Assembly (NCBI GenBank): GCA_020062605.1
Contig: JAGUWA010000448.1
Span: 1-26,054, forward strand
DNA length: 26,054 nt
Source: Parvibaculum sp.
GTDB lineage: Bacteria > Pseudomonadota > Alphaproteobacteria > Parvibaculales > Parvibaculaceae
Direction of reading: 5' to 3'
Of the stretch, positions 7,324-14,948 are shown in pieces. Both the position numbers and the translations under genes were made by a program. The notes beneath the pieces were generated by a model. It did not search any database. It saw nothing but the letters and a program-made list of their open reading frames with translations, and was not told the origin of the DNA. The stretch's first letter is position 1, and each line of letters opens with the position of its first letter.

Positions 7324-9170
7324 CAGCGGTCCGGATGGCGGCTTCGCTTCCGAGCGGGCGGCATCTGGCCTTGCTGGCGCTGGTCGCCGTAATCGCATTC
7401 ATCGCAGCGCTTCCGCAAATCATGCGGGTCCCGGAACCGCGCCATTACTACCGTTTCAATGCGGCGGAGTTCCATGTAAAGGGAAAGCCGGACCGGACTG
7501 TCAGCCTGCCTGCGCGCTGGGTTCACGAGACGGCATTCGGTCCGGAAACGGCAACCTATCGTATATCGTTCGTTCCGAAGGATTTGCCCGATACCGAACT
7601 TGCTCTCTTTATTCCAGCGGTGAGGCAGACGATAGAGGTTCGTCTGAACGGGCATCTCCTGCCCCCGATGCCGCGCTCCTCATGGTCGAGTCCCAGAAGC
7701 GGATATGCTTATGCCGCAACATTGCCGCAGCAGTTTATCGACGCCGGCGGACACAACGATCTCGAAATACGTTTGATCCGGACGGATGGATGGCTCTCGG
7801 GCTATCTGTCACCCGTCTATGTTTCAGCGGCAAAGGACGTCAAAGGGTATCGCCGGATCGCCGACATGCTGACCGAACAATGGCGCGCGATGACCTTTGC
7901 CCTCCATGTCGTCGCCGTGATGGGGTTCGTGACGATCCTGCTGTTCCGATATCACGATCCTGTATTCCAGTGGCTGACGCTCGTCACCGGCTGGAGCCTG
8001 GTTCTCGTTCTCTCCCAGTCGCCGGTTGTTGGGCAATTTCTCGATGGTAGCAGGCTTTACCTCCTCCCGGGCGTCGCCGGGGTGGGACTGATGGCCATTG
8101 GTGTGGCCATGGCGCTGACGGGCCGGGACCACCCACATTGGCTCCGCATTTCCGTCTGGCTTGTGCCGCTGGCACTGTTCCTGTTCGGAGTGAGTGGTGT
8201 TGTCGGCTTACCCGCCGCCATTGTGGCCGGTATCGCCATCATGATCGTTTCCTATGCCGTTGCGGCATCGATCCTGATCCGGGGTTTCTCGCAGAACGGC
8301 GGGTGGCAAGGCGCGATGCTGTCGGTGCCCTTCGCCTTGAGCGCCTGGTTCGCCGCGCATGATCTGCTGATGGGGCTGGGCCTCAATGACGGCGTGTTCC
8401 TGCTGACGCCCTATATGCGGACGATGATCCTCGTCGTCATTATGATCGTTCTCATGGGGCGTCTGGCGCAGAGCCTTAATCTGGTCGATCAGGCCAATGA
8501 TGTCCTGCTCCGGCGCCTCGCCGAACAGGAGGAGGAGCTGAATGAACTCCATGAGAGGGATCGCTGTCTGAGAGAGCAAAGCGTTCTGGAGCGGGAACGG
8601 CAGAGGCTGATGTCCGATCTCCATGACGGTCTCAGCGGCCATCTGGTATCGATCATCGCACTGGCCGAGCGCAGCGATGTGAACGGCGCCTTTATCAGTT
8701 CTTCGGCGCGTGAAGCGCTGGACGATCTTCGTCTCGTGATCCAGTCGCTGGATATCGGCGATAGCGATCTGCTTGTCGCGCTTGCGGGCTGGCGCGAGCG
8801 TCTTGAGCCGCGGTTGCGCCGGATAGGCGTCAAACTGGAATGGTCCATGGAAGCCATGCCGCAGATCACCGGCGTAACCCCTGCAAACGCACTGGCGGTA
8901 TTGAGGATTATGCAGGAGGCGGTCACCAATGCCCTGAAGCATGGACCTGCGACGCGCATCTTAATTCGGGGGGAACCTCGCAGCAGGGGAGCTGCGATCA
9001 TTGTCGAAAACGACCTGCACGATCCGGTGAAACCAGGCAAAGGCCATGGCGTCGTCAATATGCAGAGGCGGGCCGAAGGCTTTGGGGCTTCAGTTCGTCT
9101 TGACTTCGCAAAGTCGTGTGCCCGTTTGGAGCTGATGCTTCCCGGAAGACTTGTAAGCGAGAATTCATAA
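7320..9170 (+). CDS. Membrane sensor histidine kinase, HisKA_3 (NarX/DesK) type
   Basis: 616 residues. A first hydrophobic helix (about 14-34) is followed by roughly 150 residues outside the membrane. These look like a beta-sandwich (LPARWVHETAFGPETATYRI, IEVRLNGHLLPP, NDLEIRLIRTDGW), similar in character to 7TMR-DISM or carbohydrate-binding-type sensor domains. Then come about six or seven transmembrane helices (about 190-385), a coiled coil (LAEQEEELNELHERDRCLRE), and the dimerisation helix with phospho-accepting His435 in RLMSDLHDGLSGHLVS. The ATPase domain shows the N-box (MQEAVTNALKH, Asn537) and a G-box G573-K-G-H-G. All catalytic elements appear present. It is translationally coupled to the response regulator. 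The signal is unknown; the layout suggests sensing a sugar-like or envelope ligand. Confidence 0.88.
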   Translation: MTAVRMAASLPSGRHLALLALVAVIAFIAALPQIMRVPEPRHYYRFNAAEFHVKGKPDRTVSLPARWVHETAFGPETATYRISFVPKDLPDTELALFIPAVRQTIEVRLNGHLLPPMPRSSWSSPRSGYAYAATLPQQFIDAGGHNDLEIRLIRTDGWLSGYLSPVYVSAAKDVKGYRRIADMLTEQWRAMTFALHVVAVMGFVTILLFRYHDPVFQWLTLVTGWSLVLVLSQSPVVGQFLDGSRLYLLPGVAGVGLMAIGVAMALTGRDHPHWLRISVWLVPLALFLFGVSGVVGLPAAIVAGIAIMIVSYAVAASILIRGFSQNGGWQGAMLSVPFALSAWFAAHDLLMGLGLNDGVFLLTPYMRTMILVVIMIVLMGRLAQSLNLVDQANDVLLRRLAEQEEELNELHERDRCLREQSVLERERQRLMSDLHDGLSGHLVSIIALAERSDVNGAFISSSAREALDDLRLVIQSLDIGDSDLLVALAGWRERLEPRLRRIGVKLEWSMEAMPQITGVTPANALAVLRIMQEAVTNALKHGPATRILIRGEPRSRGAAIIVENDLHDPVKPGKGHGVVNMQRRAEGFGASVRLDFAKSCARLELMLPGRLVSENS

Positions 9171-9215
9171 CGGGTGATGCTGCTTGTGAGCAAACGGTAT
9201 ACCTGAGAGCTGCGG

Positions 9216-9560
9216 CTATTGGACGGGTTTTCGACTGGTTTCCTTGGGAACGTGAGCGCGAGAGCGCTCATTGTCACCATCAGCGGTCTGGCTGATACTC
9301 GATCGCTCGGGACCTATCATCCAGGCCTTGCCCATCTTCCCGATTACCTGGACGGACAGATCGCTGCGCGGACGAATACGACACGCAAGCACTTGTCCTT
9401 CACGTAAATCGTCTTCGCTGACATGCTGGCGACTCATGACGTCCGCTTCGTAGGCGTCTTCTATCACCCGGATTTTGCATATGCCGCAGCCGCCGTTTGA
9501 CCAGCCCGCCCGGTCCAAGGTTGGGGGCAAGTTCAGGTGGACGTATCCCCCACGAATGCG
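9216..9560 (-). pseudogene. Truncated plant-type [2Fe-2S] ferredoxin remnant
   Basis: The minus-strand frame is open from 9560, just after an in-frame TAG at 9561-9563, to the stop at 9216. It contains NGGCGICKIRVI, then MSRQHVSEDDLREGQVLACR and PRSDLSVQV. This is the cluster-binding half of a plant-type ferredoxin (C-x2-C and a later L-A-C). The first cluster cysteine, normally four residues before the C-G-x-C, is absent (W-S-N-G-G-C-G). The N-terminal beta strands and a start codon with ribosome site are also missing. It therefore cannot hold a normal four-cysteine cluster. It fills most of the 424-bp space between the kinase and thiolase-like genes; I see nothing else of note there. It may be what is left of an oxygenase or P450 redox partner. 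Confidence 0.6.
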
Positions 9561-9594
9561 CTAAGCAATAAGAAAATCATGATAAGGGATAGGG

Positions 9595-10770
9595 ATGGGT
9601 ATCAACGGAAAGTCTTATATAGTCGGAATCTACGAGCATCCGTGCCGCGCGGCGCTGGACAAGACGCTGCCGCAACTTCACGCCGAGATCGCGAAGGGCG
9701 CGCTGGCGGACGCTGGTCTTTCAAAGGACGATGTTGACGCATATTTCTGCGCCGGCGATGCACCGGGGTTGGGCCCGATCAACATGATCGAATATATGGG
9801 CCTCAACAATGTGCGTCATATGGACAGCACGGAGACCGGCGGGTCTTCCTACATCGTCCATGTCAATCACGCAGCGCAGGCCATCGCTGCGGGGCATTGC
9901 AATGTGGCGCTGATCACGCTGGCAGGCAGGCCGGTTGCCGACGCGAAAGAAGGTAAGCCCGTCCGTTACTACAACCAGCAGGCGCCGGACTTTCCGTTCG
10001 AAATGCCTTATGGCCCCAACGTCACGAATATGTACGCCATGTGTGCGATGCGGCATATGTATGAATACGGCACCACCAGCGAGCAACTCGCATGGATCAA
10101 GGTCGCCGCATCCCATCACGCCCAGCACAATGAACATGCCAGGCTCCGCGATGTTGTGACCGTGGAGGATGTCATCAATTCGCCGATGATTGCCGATCCG
10201 TTACACAGGCTTGACTGTTGCGTTATCACCGACGGTGGTGGCGGCATTGTAATGGCGAGCCCGGCAGTGGCGAAGTCGCTGAAGCGTAGCCGCGTCAAGG
10301 TTCTCGGCGCCGGTGAGGCGCCCAAGCATCTCGCGGCGGGCCAGGTCGATCTGACCTATTCCGGCGCGCGTTGGAGCGGGCCCAAAGCGTTCGCCGAAGC
10401 CGGTGTCACGCCCGCCGACATCAAATACGCCTCCATCTATGATTCCTTCACTATTACAGTGCTGGAAACGCTCGAAGATCTGGGTTTTTGCAAAAAAGGC
10501 GACGGCGGAAAGTTTGTTTCGGACGGCAATCTGATTTCCGGCGTCGGCAAACTGCCCTTCAACACGGATGGCGGAGGATTGTGCAACAATCACCCGGGCA
10601 ATCGCGGCGGCATGACCAAGGTTCTTGAAGCGGTTCGTCAGGTTCGCGGTGAGGCTCACCCAAAGGTTCAGGTTCGCAATTGCGATATTGCGCTGGCGCA
10701 TGGAACCGGCGGGCTTCTGGGATCGCGGATGGGCAGCGCAACCGTTATTCTGGGAAATGAAGACGCATGA
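9595..10770 (+). CDS. SCP2/Ltp2-type thiolase homologue lacking the thiolase cysteine
   Basis: 391 residues, the normal size of SCP2-type (non-specific lipid transfer) thiolase-fold proteins. AAGGGA lies upstream of ATG 9595. The fold is recognisable (AAQAIAAGHCNVALI; YASIYDSFTITVLETLEDLG; NTDGGGLCNNHPGNRGG; ALAHGTGG). Where thiolases have the acyl-accepting Cys (A-C-A-S-G), this protein has T-G-G-S-S, so Cys is replaced by Gly. Family knowledge: the steroid side-chain aldolase Ltp2 also lacks this Cys, uses tyrosines and needs a DUF35 partner. Tyr282 (I-Y-D-S-F-T) is a candidate catalytic residue. The next gene is a DUF35 protein, overlapping by 4 bp (ATGA). I infer a retro-aldol enzyme cleaving a hydroxy-acyl-CoA rather than a true thiolase. 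The substrate is unknown. Confidence 0.8.
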   Translation: MGINGKSYIVGIYEHPCRAALDKTLPQLHAEIAKGALADAGLSKDDVDAYFCAGDAPGLGPINMIEYMGLNNVRHMDSTETGGSSYIVHVNHAAQAIAAGHCNVALITLAGRPVADAKEGKPVRYYNQQAPDFPFEMPYGPNVTNMYAMCAMRHMYEYGTTSEQLAWIKVAASHHAQHNEHARLRDVVTVEDVINSPMIADPLHRLDCCVITDGGGGIVMASPAVAKSLKRSRVKVLGAGEAPKHLAAGQVDLTYSGARWSGPKAFAEAGVTPADIKYASIYDSFTITVLETLEDLGFCKKGDGGKFVSDGNLISGVGKLPFNTDGGGLCNNHPGNRGGMTKVLEAVRQVRGEAHPKVQVRNCDIALAHGTGGLLGSRMGSATVILGNEDA

Positions 10771-11156
10771 ACACCGACCAAAAAAAGATCGATCTTGTGG
10801 TCAATTCCGAGAGCAAGCCCTATTGGGAAGGTGCCGCCAAGGGACAACTCCTGATCCGGGTTTGCAACGCCTGCGGCAAGGCGCATTACTATCCGCGGAC
10901 GATTTGCCCGCATTGCTTCTCGGAGGACACAGCGTTCGTCGAGGCTTCGGGCAATGGCGTTATCTACAGCTATTCGGTCACGCGGCAAGCCAAGCCTCCT
11001 TATGTCATTGCCTATGTTGAGCTTGATGAAGGGGTTTCGATGCTCACGAATATCGTCGATTGCGAAATCGACAAGATTCGCATCGGACAGAAAGTCAGGG
11101 TCAAATTTACCGAGGCCGGCGAGGGATACGCGCTGCCGGTGTTCACACCCGTATGA
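10767..11156 (+). CDS. DUF35 zinc-ribbon/OB-fold acyl-CoA-binding partner protein
   Basis: 129 residues, typical for DUF35 (ChsH2 C-terminal-like). An N-terminal helix (SKPYWEGAAKGQLLIRVC) leads into a rubredoxin-like zinc ribbon C-x2-C ... C-x2-C (CNACGKAHYYPRTICPHC, about residues 33-50). The OB-fold follows (GNGVIYSYSVT, YVIAYVELDEGV, IGQKVRVKF). Family role: it binds and stabilises an SCP2-type thiolase or aldolase and helps to bind the CoA ester. Its ATG overlaps the upstream stop, the usual arrangement for such heteromers. The 156 bp after it hold a stem-loop and no further gene. Confidence 0.88.
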   Translation: MNTDQKKIDLVVNSESKPYWEGAAKGQLLIRVCNACGKAHYYPRTICPHCFSEDTAFVEASGNGVIYSYSVTRQAKPPYVIAYVELDEGVSMLTNIVDCEIDKIRIGQKVRVKFTEAGEGYALPVFTPV

Positions 11157-11179
11157 TGCGGGATTTTCGATGAACGGCA

Positions 11180-11207
11180 TTCCGGCGTGCTTGACGGCTT
11201 GCCGGAA
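11180..11207. other. Stem-loop after the DUF35 gene
   Basis: TTCCGGC at 11180-11186 and GCCGGAA at 11201-11207 are perfect inverted arms around a 14-base loop, 24 bp after the DUF35 stop. No T-run follows, so it is not a standard intrinsic terminator. It could slow transcription or protect the upstream mRNA end. Confidence 0.35.
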
Positions 11208-11312
11208 CGTCCGGCGACGGGTCGGTTGAGGCAACGGACGGTTAAGGACGGAACGGCGTGATCGCAAAAAAAAAGCCGACCCCCGAAGACCGGATTTTTC
11301 AGGGAGGATCAT

Positions 11313-12923
11313 ATGGCTTGGAATTTCGGTGACATTCTCGACAGTATCTCGGCGGTTTTACCGCAGGAAGCGCCCGCTCTCATTCATGGCGATCGGGTGA
11401 TCACATGGGCGGAAACGACACGGAGGTCCAACAATCTCGGGCGGGCGCTGATCGCACGCGGTGCCAGGCCCGGCGACAAGGTCGCGTTCTATATGCGAAA
11501 CCGGCCCGAATATGTCGAGACCATGGCGGCCTGTTTCAAGAGCCGTCTTGTCCATGTCAACATCAACTACCGCTACAAGGCGGACGAAGTTTTCTACATC
11601 TTCAATGACTCCGACGCGCAAACGGTCGTTTACGGTTCCGAGTTCCGGGACATCATCGTCGAACTGAAAGACCGGCTTACAAAAGTCGCCACTTTCATTG
11701 AAGTGAACGAAGACGGATCCGCCGCGCCCTTCGCGGAAAATTACGAAAAGATCGTCACTGGCGGAGATGGCGCGCCGCTCGGCATCGAGCGGTCTCCGGA
11801 CGATTTGCTGTTCATCTATACGGGCGGCACGACGGGCATGCCCAAGGGCGTGATGTGGCGGCACAACGACATGCGCGAAGCTCAGCTGACGACGCTTCGG
11901 GCGCTGGGGCCGATCCCCGAGACACTTCCCGAGTTGGTTGAGTTTATCGCGGCTTCCGGTCCAGGGCCCGTATCGATGCCTGCCTGCCCGCTGATGCACG
12001 GCACCGGCTTCATTACGGCTATAGGCAATATGATGAGCGGCGGCTGCATCGTCACGCTGGAGAGCCCGACCCTCGACGCGCATGAACTCTGGACGGCGGT
12101 TTCGCGCCGTGGTGTCAATTCGCTGGCGATTGTCGGCGACGCTTTCGCCCGGCCGATGCTGGCGGCGCTCGACGAGGCGCCTGGCAAATACAACCTGGCC
12201 AGCGTCGTCTCGATCATTTCTTCCGGCGTTATGTGGAGCGCGGAAGTGAAGCGTGGTCTGCTCAGGCATTTGCCGAATGTCATTCTGATGGATTCTTTCG
12301 GTGCCTCGGAGGGACTCGGTTTCGGCAGTTCGATCATGACGGGCGCCGGCGAGGTCAAGACCGCCAAGTTCCAGATCGGCGGCCGGTGCCGCGTGTTCGA
12401 TGAAAACGATCAGCCGGTCGAACCAGGCAGCGGCAAGCCGGGCATCATCGCCCTAGGGGGACCGATTCCCGTTGGCTACTACAAGGATCCGCAAAAGACG
12501 GCCAAGACATTCAAGACCATTGGCGGCGAACGCTATTCCATTCCCGGCGATTGGTGCGTTGTGGAAAAGGACGGCAGCCTGACATTGCTGGGACGCGGCA
12601 GCGTTTGCATTAACACCGCGGGCGAGAAGGTCTACCCGGAGGAGGTCGAGGAAGTTCTGAAGACTCACCCATCCGTGGAGGACGCACTTGTTGTCGGCGT
12701 GCCCGATCAGAAATGGGGTCAGGCGGTCACCGGCATCGTCACGCTGGCGAACGGCGCGAAGTTTGACGAAGAGGATTTGCGCAAGCACGTCCGCTCGCAC
12801 CTCGCCGGCTACAAAACGCCCAAGCGCATCCTGATGGGCGCCGTGCCTCTTCGCGCGCCGAACGGCAAGGCCGACTACAAGAGCGTTACCGATTTCGCGA
12901 AACGCGAGCTCGGGGTTGCGTAG
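11313..12923 (+). CDS. Acyl-CoA synthetase, FadD19-like AMP-forming ligase
   Basis: 536 residues; GGGAGG lies about 6 bases before ATG 11313. ANL-superfamily features in order: P-loop-like motif IYTGGTTGMPKGVMWRH (about 169-185), A5-type DSFGASEGLGF, the adenosine-binding aspartate region (YSIPGDW), hinge region LLGRGS, INTAGEKVYPEEVEEVL, and the C-terminal catalytic Lys519 in PNGKADYK. The opening MAWNFGDILDSISAVLP and the VPDQKWGQAV segment resemble the FadD19 subgroup used in steroid or isoprenoid side-chain activation. Reaction by family: carboxylate + ATP + CoA to acyl-CoA + AMP + PPi. It follows the thiolase-like/DUF35 pair and precedes an SDR. I infer that these four genes form one side-chain degradation module. 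The exact acid is not predictable. Confidence 0.88.
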   Translation: MAWNFGDILDSISAVLPQEAPALIHGDRVITWAETTRRSNNLGRALIARGARPGDKVAFYMRNRPEYVETMAACFKSRLVHVNINYRYKADEVFYIFNDSDAQTVVYGSEFRDIIVELKDRLTKVATFIEVNEDGSAAPFAENYEKIVTGGDGAPLGIERSPDDLLFIYTGGTTGMPKGVMWRHNDMREAQLTTLRALGPIPETLPELVEFIAASGPGPVSMPACPLMHGTGFITAIGNMMSGGCIVTLESPTLDAHELWTAVSRRGVNSLAIVGDAFARPMLAALDEAPGKYNLASVVSIISSGVMWSAEVKRGLLRHLPNVILMDSFGASEGLGFGSSIMTGAGEVKTAKFQIGGRCRVFDENDQPVEPGSGKPGIIALGGPIPVGYYKDPQKTAKTFKTIGGERYSIPGDWCVVEKDGSLTLLGRGSVCINTAGEKVYPEEVEEVLKTHPSVEDALVVGVPDQKWGQAVTGIVTLANGAKFDEEDLRKHVRSHLAGYKTPKRILMGAVPLRAPNGKADYKSVTDFAKRELGVA

Positions 12924-12981
12924 ACGGCGGTTTGAGTGACGGCGCCGGATGCGGCCGCCGCACTCGCAACGGGAGGACTGG

Positions 12982-13734
12982 ATGGGACGGGTAGACGGAA
13001 AAATCGCCCTTGTGACGGGCGGCGCCAATGGCATGGGGCGTTCCCACGCCTTGCTGCTTGCGCGCGAAGGCGCAACGCTGATCGTTACCGACATGGACGA
13101 GAAGGGCGGCAAAGCCGTGGTCGAGGAGATTAACGATAACGGTGGGCAGGCGCGATTTTTCAGGCACGATGTGTCGAGCGTCCCGGATTGGGAGCGGATT
13201 TCACAGCAGGCGAAGTCCACTTTCGGACGCGTCGACATCCTCGTGAACAATGCCGGTATTCTCGTTTTTTCTGCTGTGCAAGACACCTCGAATGAAGACT
13301 TCGCACGTGTTCTCGACGTCAATGTAAAAAGCGTATTCTATGGCACGAAATATATATTACCCGCGATGAAGGCGGCTGGCGGCGGTTCGATCGTCAATAT
13401 TTCCTCGATCTACGGACTGATCGGTGCGCCCGCCACGGCGGCGTATCAGGCATCGAAGGGCGCCGTTCGCTTGCTGACGAAATCGACGGCTGTGGATTAT
13501 GCGCCTTTCAAGATTCGCGTGAATTCCGTGCACCCCGGAATCATTCGCACGAATATGACAAAGGATCTCCTCGGCGATGCGGATGTCGCCAAACAGGTCC
13601 TGAGCGCCACGCTCATCGGCCGGCCGGCCGAACCCGTCGAGGTTTCCTATGCGGTCCTGTTTCTGGCATCCGACGAGTCGTCCTACATGACCGGCTCCGA
13701 GGTTGTCGTCGACGGAGGCTACACGACCATGTGA
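12982..13734 (+). CDS. Short-chain dehydrogenase/reductase (classical SDR)
   Basis: 250 residues from ATG 12982, chosen because GGGAGG sits just before it and the Rossmann strand then starts at once (GRVDGKIALVTGGANGMG). Classical SDR elements: T-G-G-x3-G-x-G, Asp after strand 2 (VTDMD, so NAD is preferred), NNAG (about 87-90), Ser141/142, Tyr155 and Lys159 in AAYQASKGAV, the PG motif (VHPGIIRTNM), and C-terminal SYMTGSEVVVDGGYTTM. All catalytic residues are present. By context it probably oxidises a hydroxyl of a hydroxyacyl-CoA or alicyclic alcohol made by neighbouring enzymes. It resembles cyclohexanol/3-alpha-hydroxysteroid-type SDRs, but the substrate cannot be assigned. It lies 58 bp after the synthetase, in the same orientation. 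Confidence 0.88.
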   Translation: MGRVDGKIALVTGGANGMGRSHALLLAREGATLIVTDMDEKGGKAVVEEINDNGGQARFFRHDVSSVPDWERISQQAKSTFGRVDILVNNAGILVFSAVQDTSNEDFARVLDVNVKSVFYGTKYILPAMKAAGGGSIVNISSIYGLIGAPATAAYQASKGAVRLLTKSTAVDYAPFKIRVNSVHPGIIRTNMTKDLLGDADVAKQVLSATLIGRPAEPVEVSYAVLFLASDESSYMTGSEVVVDGGYTTM

Positions 13735-13851
13735 CACCTTGCGATGCGATGGACTCCGGATTTGTTGAGGGTCGAAGCCGGTTTGTCGCTGGGCAGGAAA
13801 ATAATCGTGTGTCAGTCTCGTGGCTGGCCAAACGGCGAGGAAGGAAGCGCA

Positions 13852-14127
13852 ATGCGTGCATCCGGTGTGAGCAACCCACTCGATCGCATTCGCCACAGGC
13901 TCGATTCTTGGCTTTTCGAGGACATGTCGACCGGGCGCTTCATGCTCGATCGCGCCATATTCACCGATCCCGAGTTGTTCGATCTCGAGATGAAACACAT
14001 CTTCGAGCGCAACTGGGTGTTTCTCGCCCGGCGAAAGCTATCTTGTTCTACTGACCGGGCCGCTCCGCGTCGCGCATCTGACCGACCATATTCCGCTCCG
14101 GCGCGTTTGCGAAATCATCAGCCCTGA
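13852..14127 (+). pseudogene. N-terminal fragment of a ring-hydroxylating dioxygenase alpha subunit
   Basis: From ATG 13852, with a good GGAAGGAAG ribosome site, the frame encodes RHRLDSWLFEDMSTGRF, IFTDPELFDLEMKHIFERNW and VFLA. This is the conserved start of benzoate/anthranilate-type Rieske dioxygenase large subunits (usual length about 420-460). At about 14028 the similarity stops, before the Rieske motif, and the frame runs on as unrelated residues to a stop at 14127. Less than 60 residues of real gene remain, so it cannot be an oxygenase. The break joins directly to a PdxA-family remnant starting at about 14033. A short peptide may still be made because the start signals are intact. Confidence 0.75.
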
Positions 14128-14392
14128 TTTCGTGGCGGCCGATACGACATCGTCCTCGCCATGTATCACGATCAGGGACACATCGCGGTCAAGACATGGG
14201 GCTTTTCCGGCAATTGCGCCATCATCATCGAGCTGTCCTACCTGCATGTGACGGTCGCGCATGGAACGGCCTATGACATTGCGGGCAAGGGCACCGCCGA
14301 TCCGGCGATGATGCTGAGCGCCATGCGCACGGCGGCCTCTCTTGCCGCGGCCGAGGATTTCCCGAGGAACGCTGACGGCCGTATGCCGTATT
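14033..14392 (+). pseudogene. Internally deleted remnant of a PdxA-family dehydrogenase
   Basis: In one frame from 14033: ESYLVLLTGPLRVAHLTDHI and PLRRVCEIISPD, the mid part of PdxA (metal His in T-D-H-x-P-L-R). At about 14130 the frame changes, and RYDIVLAMYHDQGHIAVKTW, TVAHGTAYDIAGKGTADP and a normal C-terminus follow. The first ~150 residues and about 75 central residues expected for PdxA (about 330 aa) are missing, and the two halves are in different frames. Family knowledge: PdxA relatives include dihydrodiol dehydrogenases such as TphB. With the dioxygenase fragment just upstream, this looks like the wreck of an aromatic dioxygenase plus diol dehydrogenase operon. It ends against the MaoC-like gene on the opposite strand. 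Confidence 0.75.
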
Positions 14393-14860
14393 TTATGTTC
14401 GGGAGGCGTCGAACCGGCCGGCCATCATTCGCAACGGCGTATATTCGATCACCGTTTCGTTCCGTTGGGTCACGATCCGGTTGCGGGTGCGCACCAGACC
14501 GCGCCCCCTGGATGTCGGTCGCGCCTGAAGCACTTTGCATTCCACATGAATTGTGTCGCCGACAAAGGTAGGTCCCTTGACGTTGAACTCCATGTGCAGG
14601 AAGGCGAGGCCCGTCTCCTGCATCATCGACTGGACGAGCAAACCTTCGGCCATGCAATAGACCAGCGCGCCGGGCACCACACGGCCGTTCATGGGGCCAT
14701 GGGCCTTGAGATATTCGATATCGGTGAAGAGCACTTCCACCATGCCTGTCGTGTTGATGAAATTGACCAGGTCGGTTTCGGTGATCGTCCGGCCGATGGT
14801 GCGGAATTCCTCACCGGCGGTGAGGTCGTTCCAGCACATGCCGAGTCCTATTTTTCGCAT
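14393..14860 (-). CDS. MaoC-like hotdog-fold protein lacking the hydratase dyad
   Basis: 155 residues from ATG 14860, chosen because AAGGAGAGGGC precedes it. Single hotdog domain with the MaoC pattern: DLTAGEEFRTIGRTITETDL, then the region normally containing G-D-x-N-P-x-H, then GRVVPGALVYCMAEGLLVQS and VGDTIHVECKVLQARPTSRG. Where R-specific hydratases have catalytic Asp and His (S-G-D-x-N-P-x-H), this one reads T-G-M-V-E-V-L-F, with Met40 and Phe45 in their places. A MaoC-type hydratase reaction is therefore doubtful, and CoA-ester binding or another hotdog activity is possible. It lies 88 bp downstream of the CYP153 gene on the same strand and probably shares its promoter at 16298-16326. 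Confidence 0.8.
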   Translation of the reverse strand: MRKIGLGMCWNDLTAGEEFRTIGRTITETDLVNFINTTGMVEVLFTDIEYLKAHGPMNGRVVPGALVYCMAEGLLVQSMMQETGLAFLHMEFNVKGPTFVGDTIHVECKVLQARPTSRGRGLVRTRNRIVTQRNETVIEYTPLRMMAGRFDASRT

Positions 14861-14948
14861 GCCCTCTCCTTGCAGGTAGCGGCGGCGACACGGCCCCGCC
14901 CGCGACATCCTGTGACTGATGCCCGGAAATGCGTCCCGGTGTTTTGCA

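Noticed and set aside
11180..11207. Stem-loop as a rho-independent terminator
   Set aside because: No T-run follows on the plus strand; the A-run at about 11267-11275 is too far away and has no good hairpin on the other strand.
13866..13876. TGTGAGC copy in the dioxygenase fragment as a further regulator site
   Set aside because: A 7-mer is expected a few times by chance in this length, and it lies within former coding sequence far from the two-component genes.
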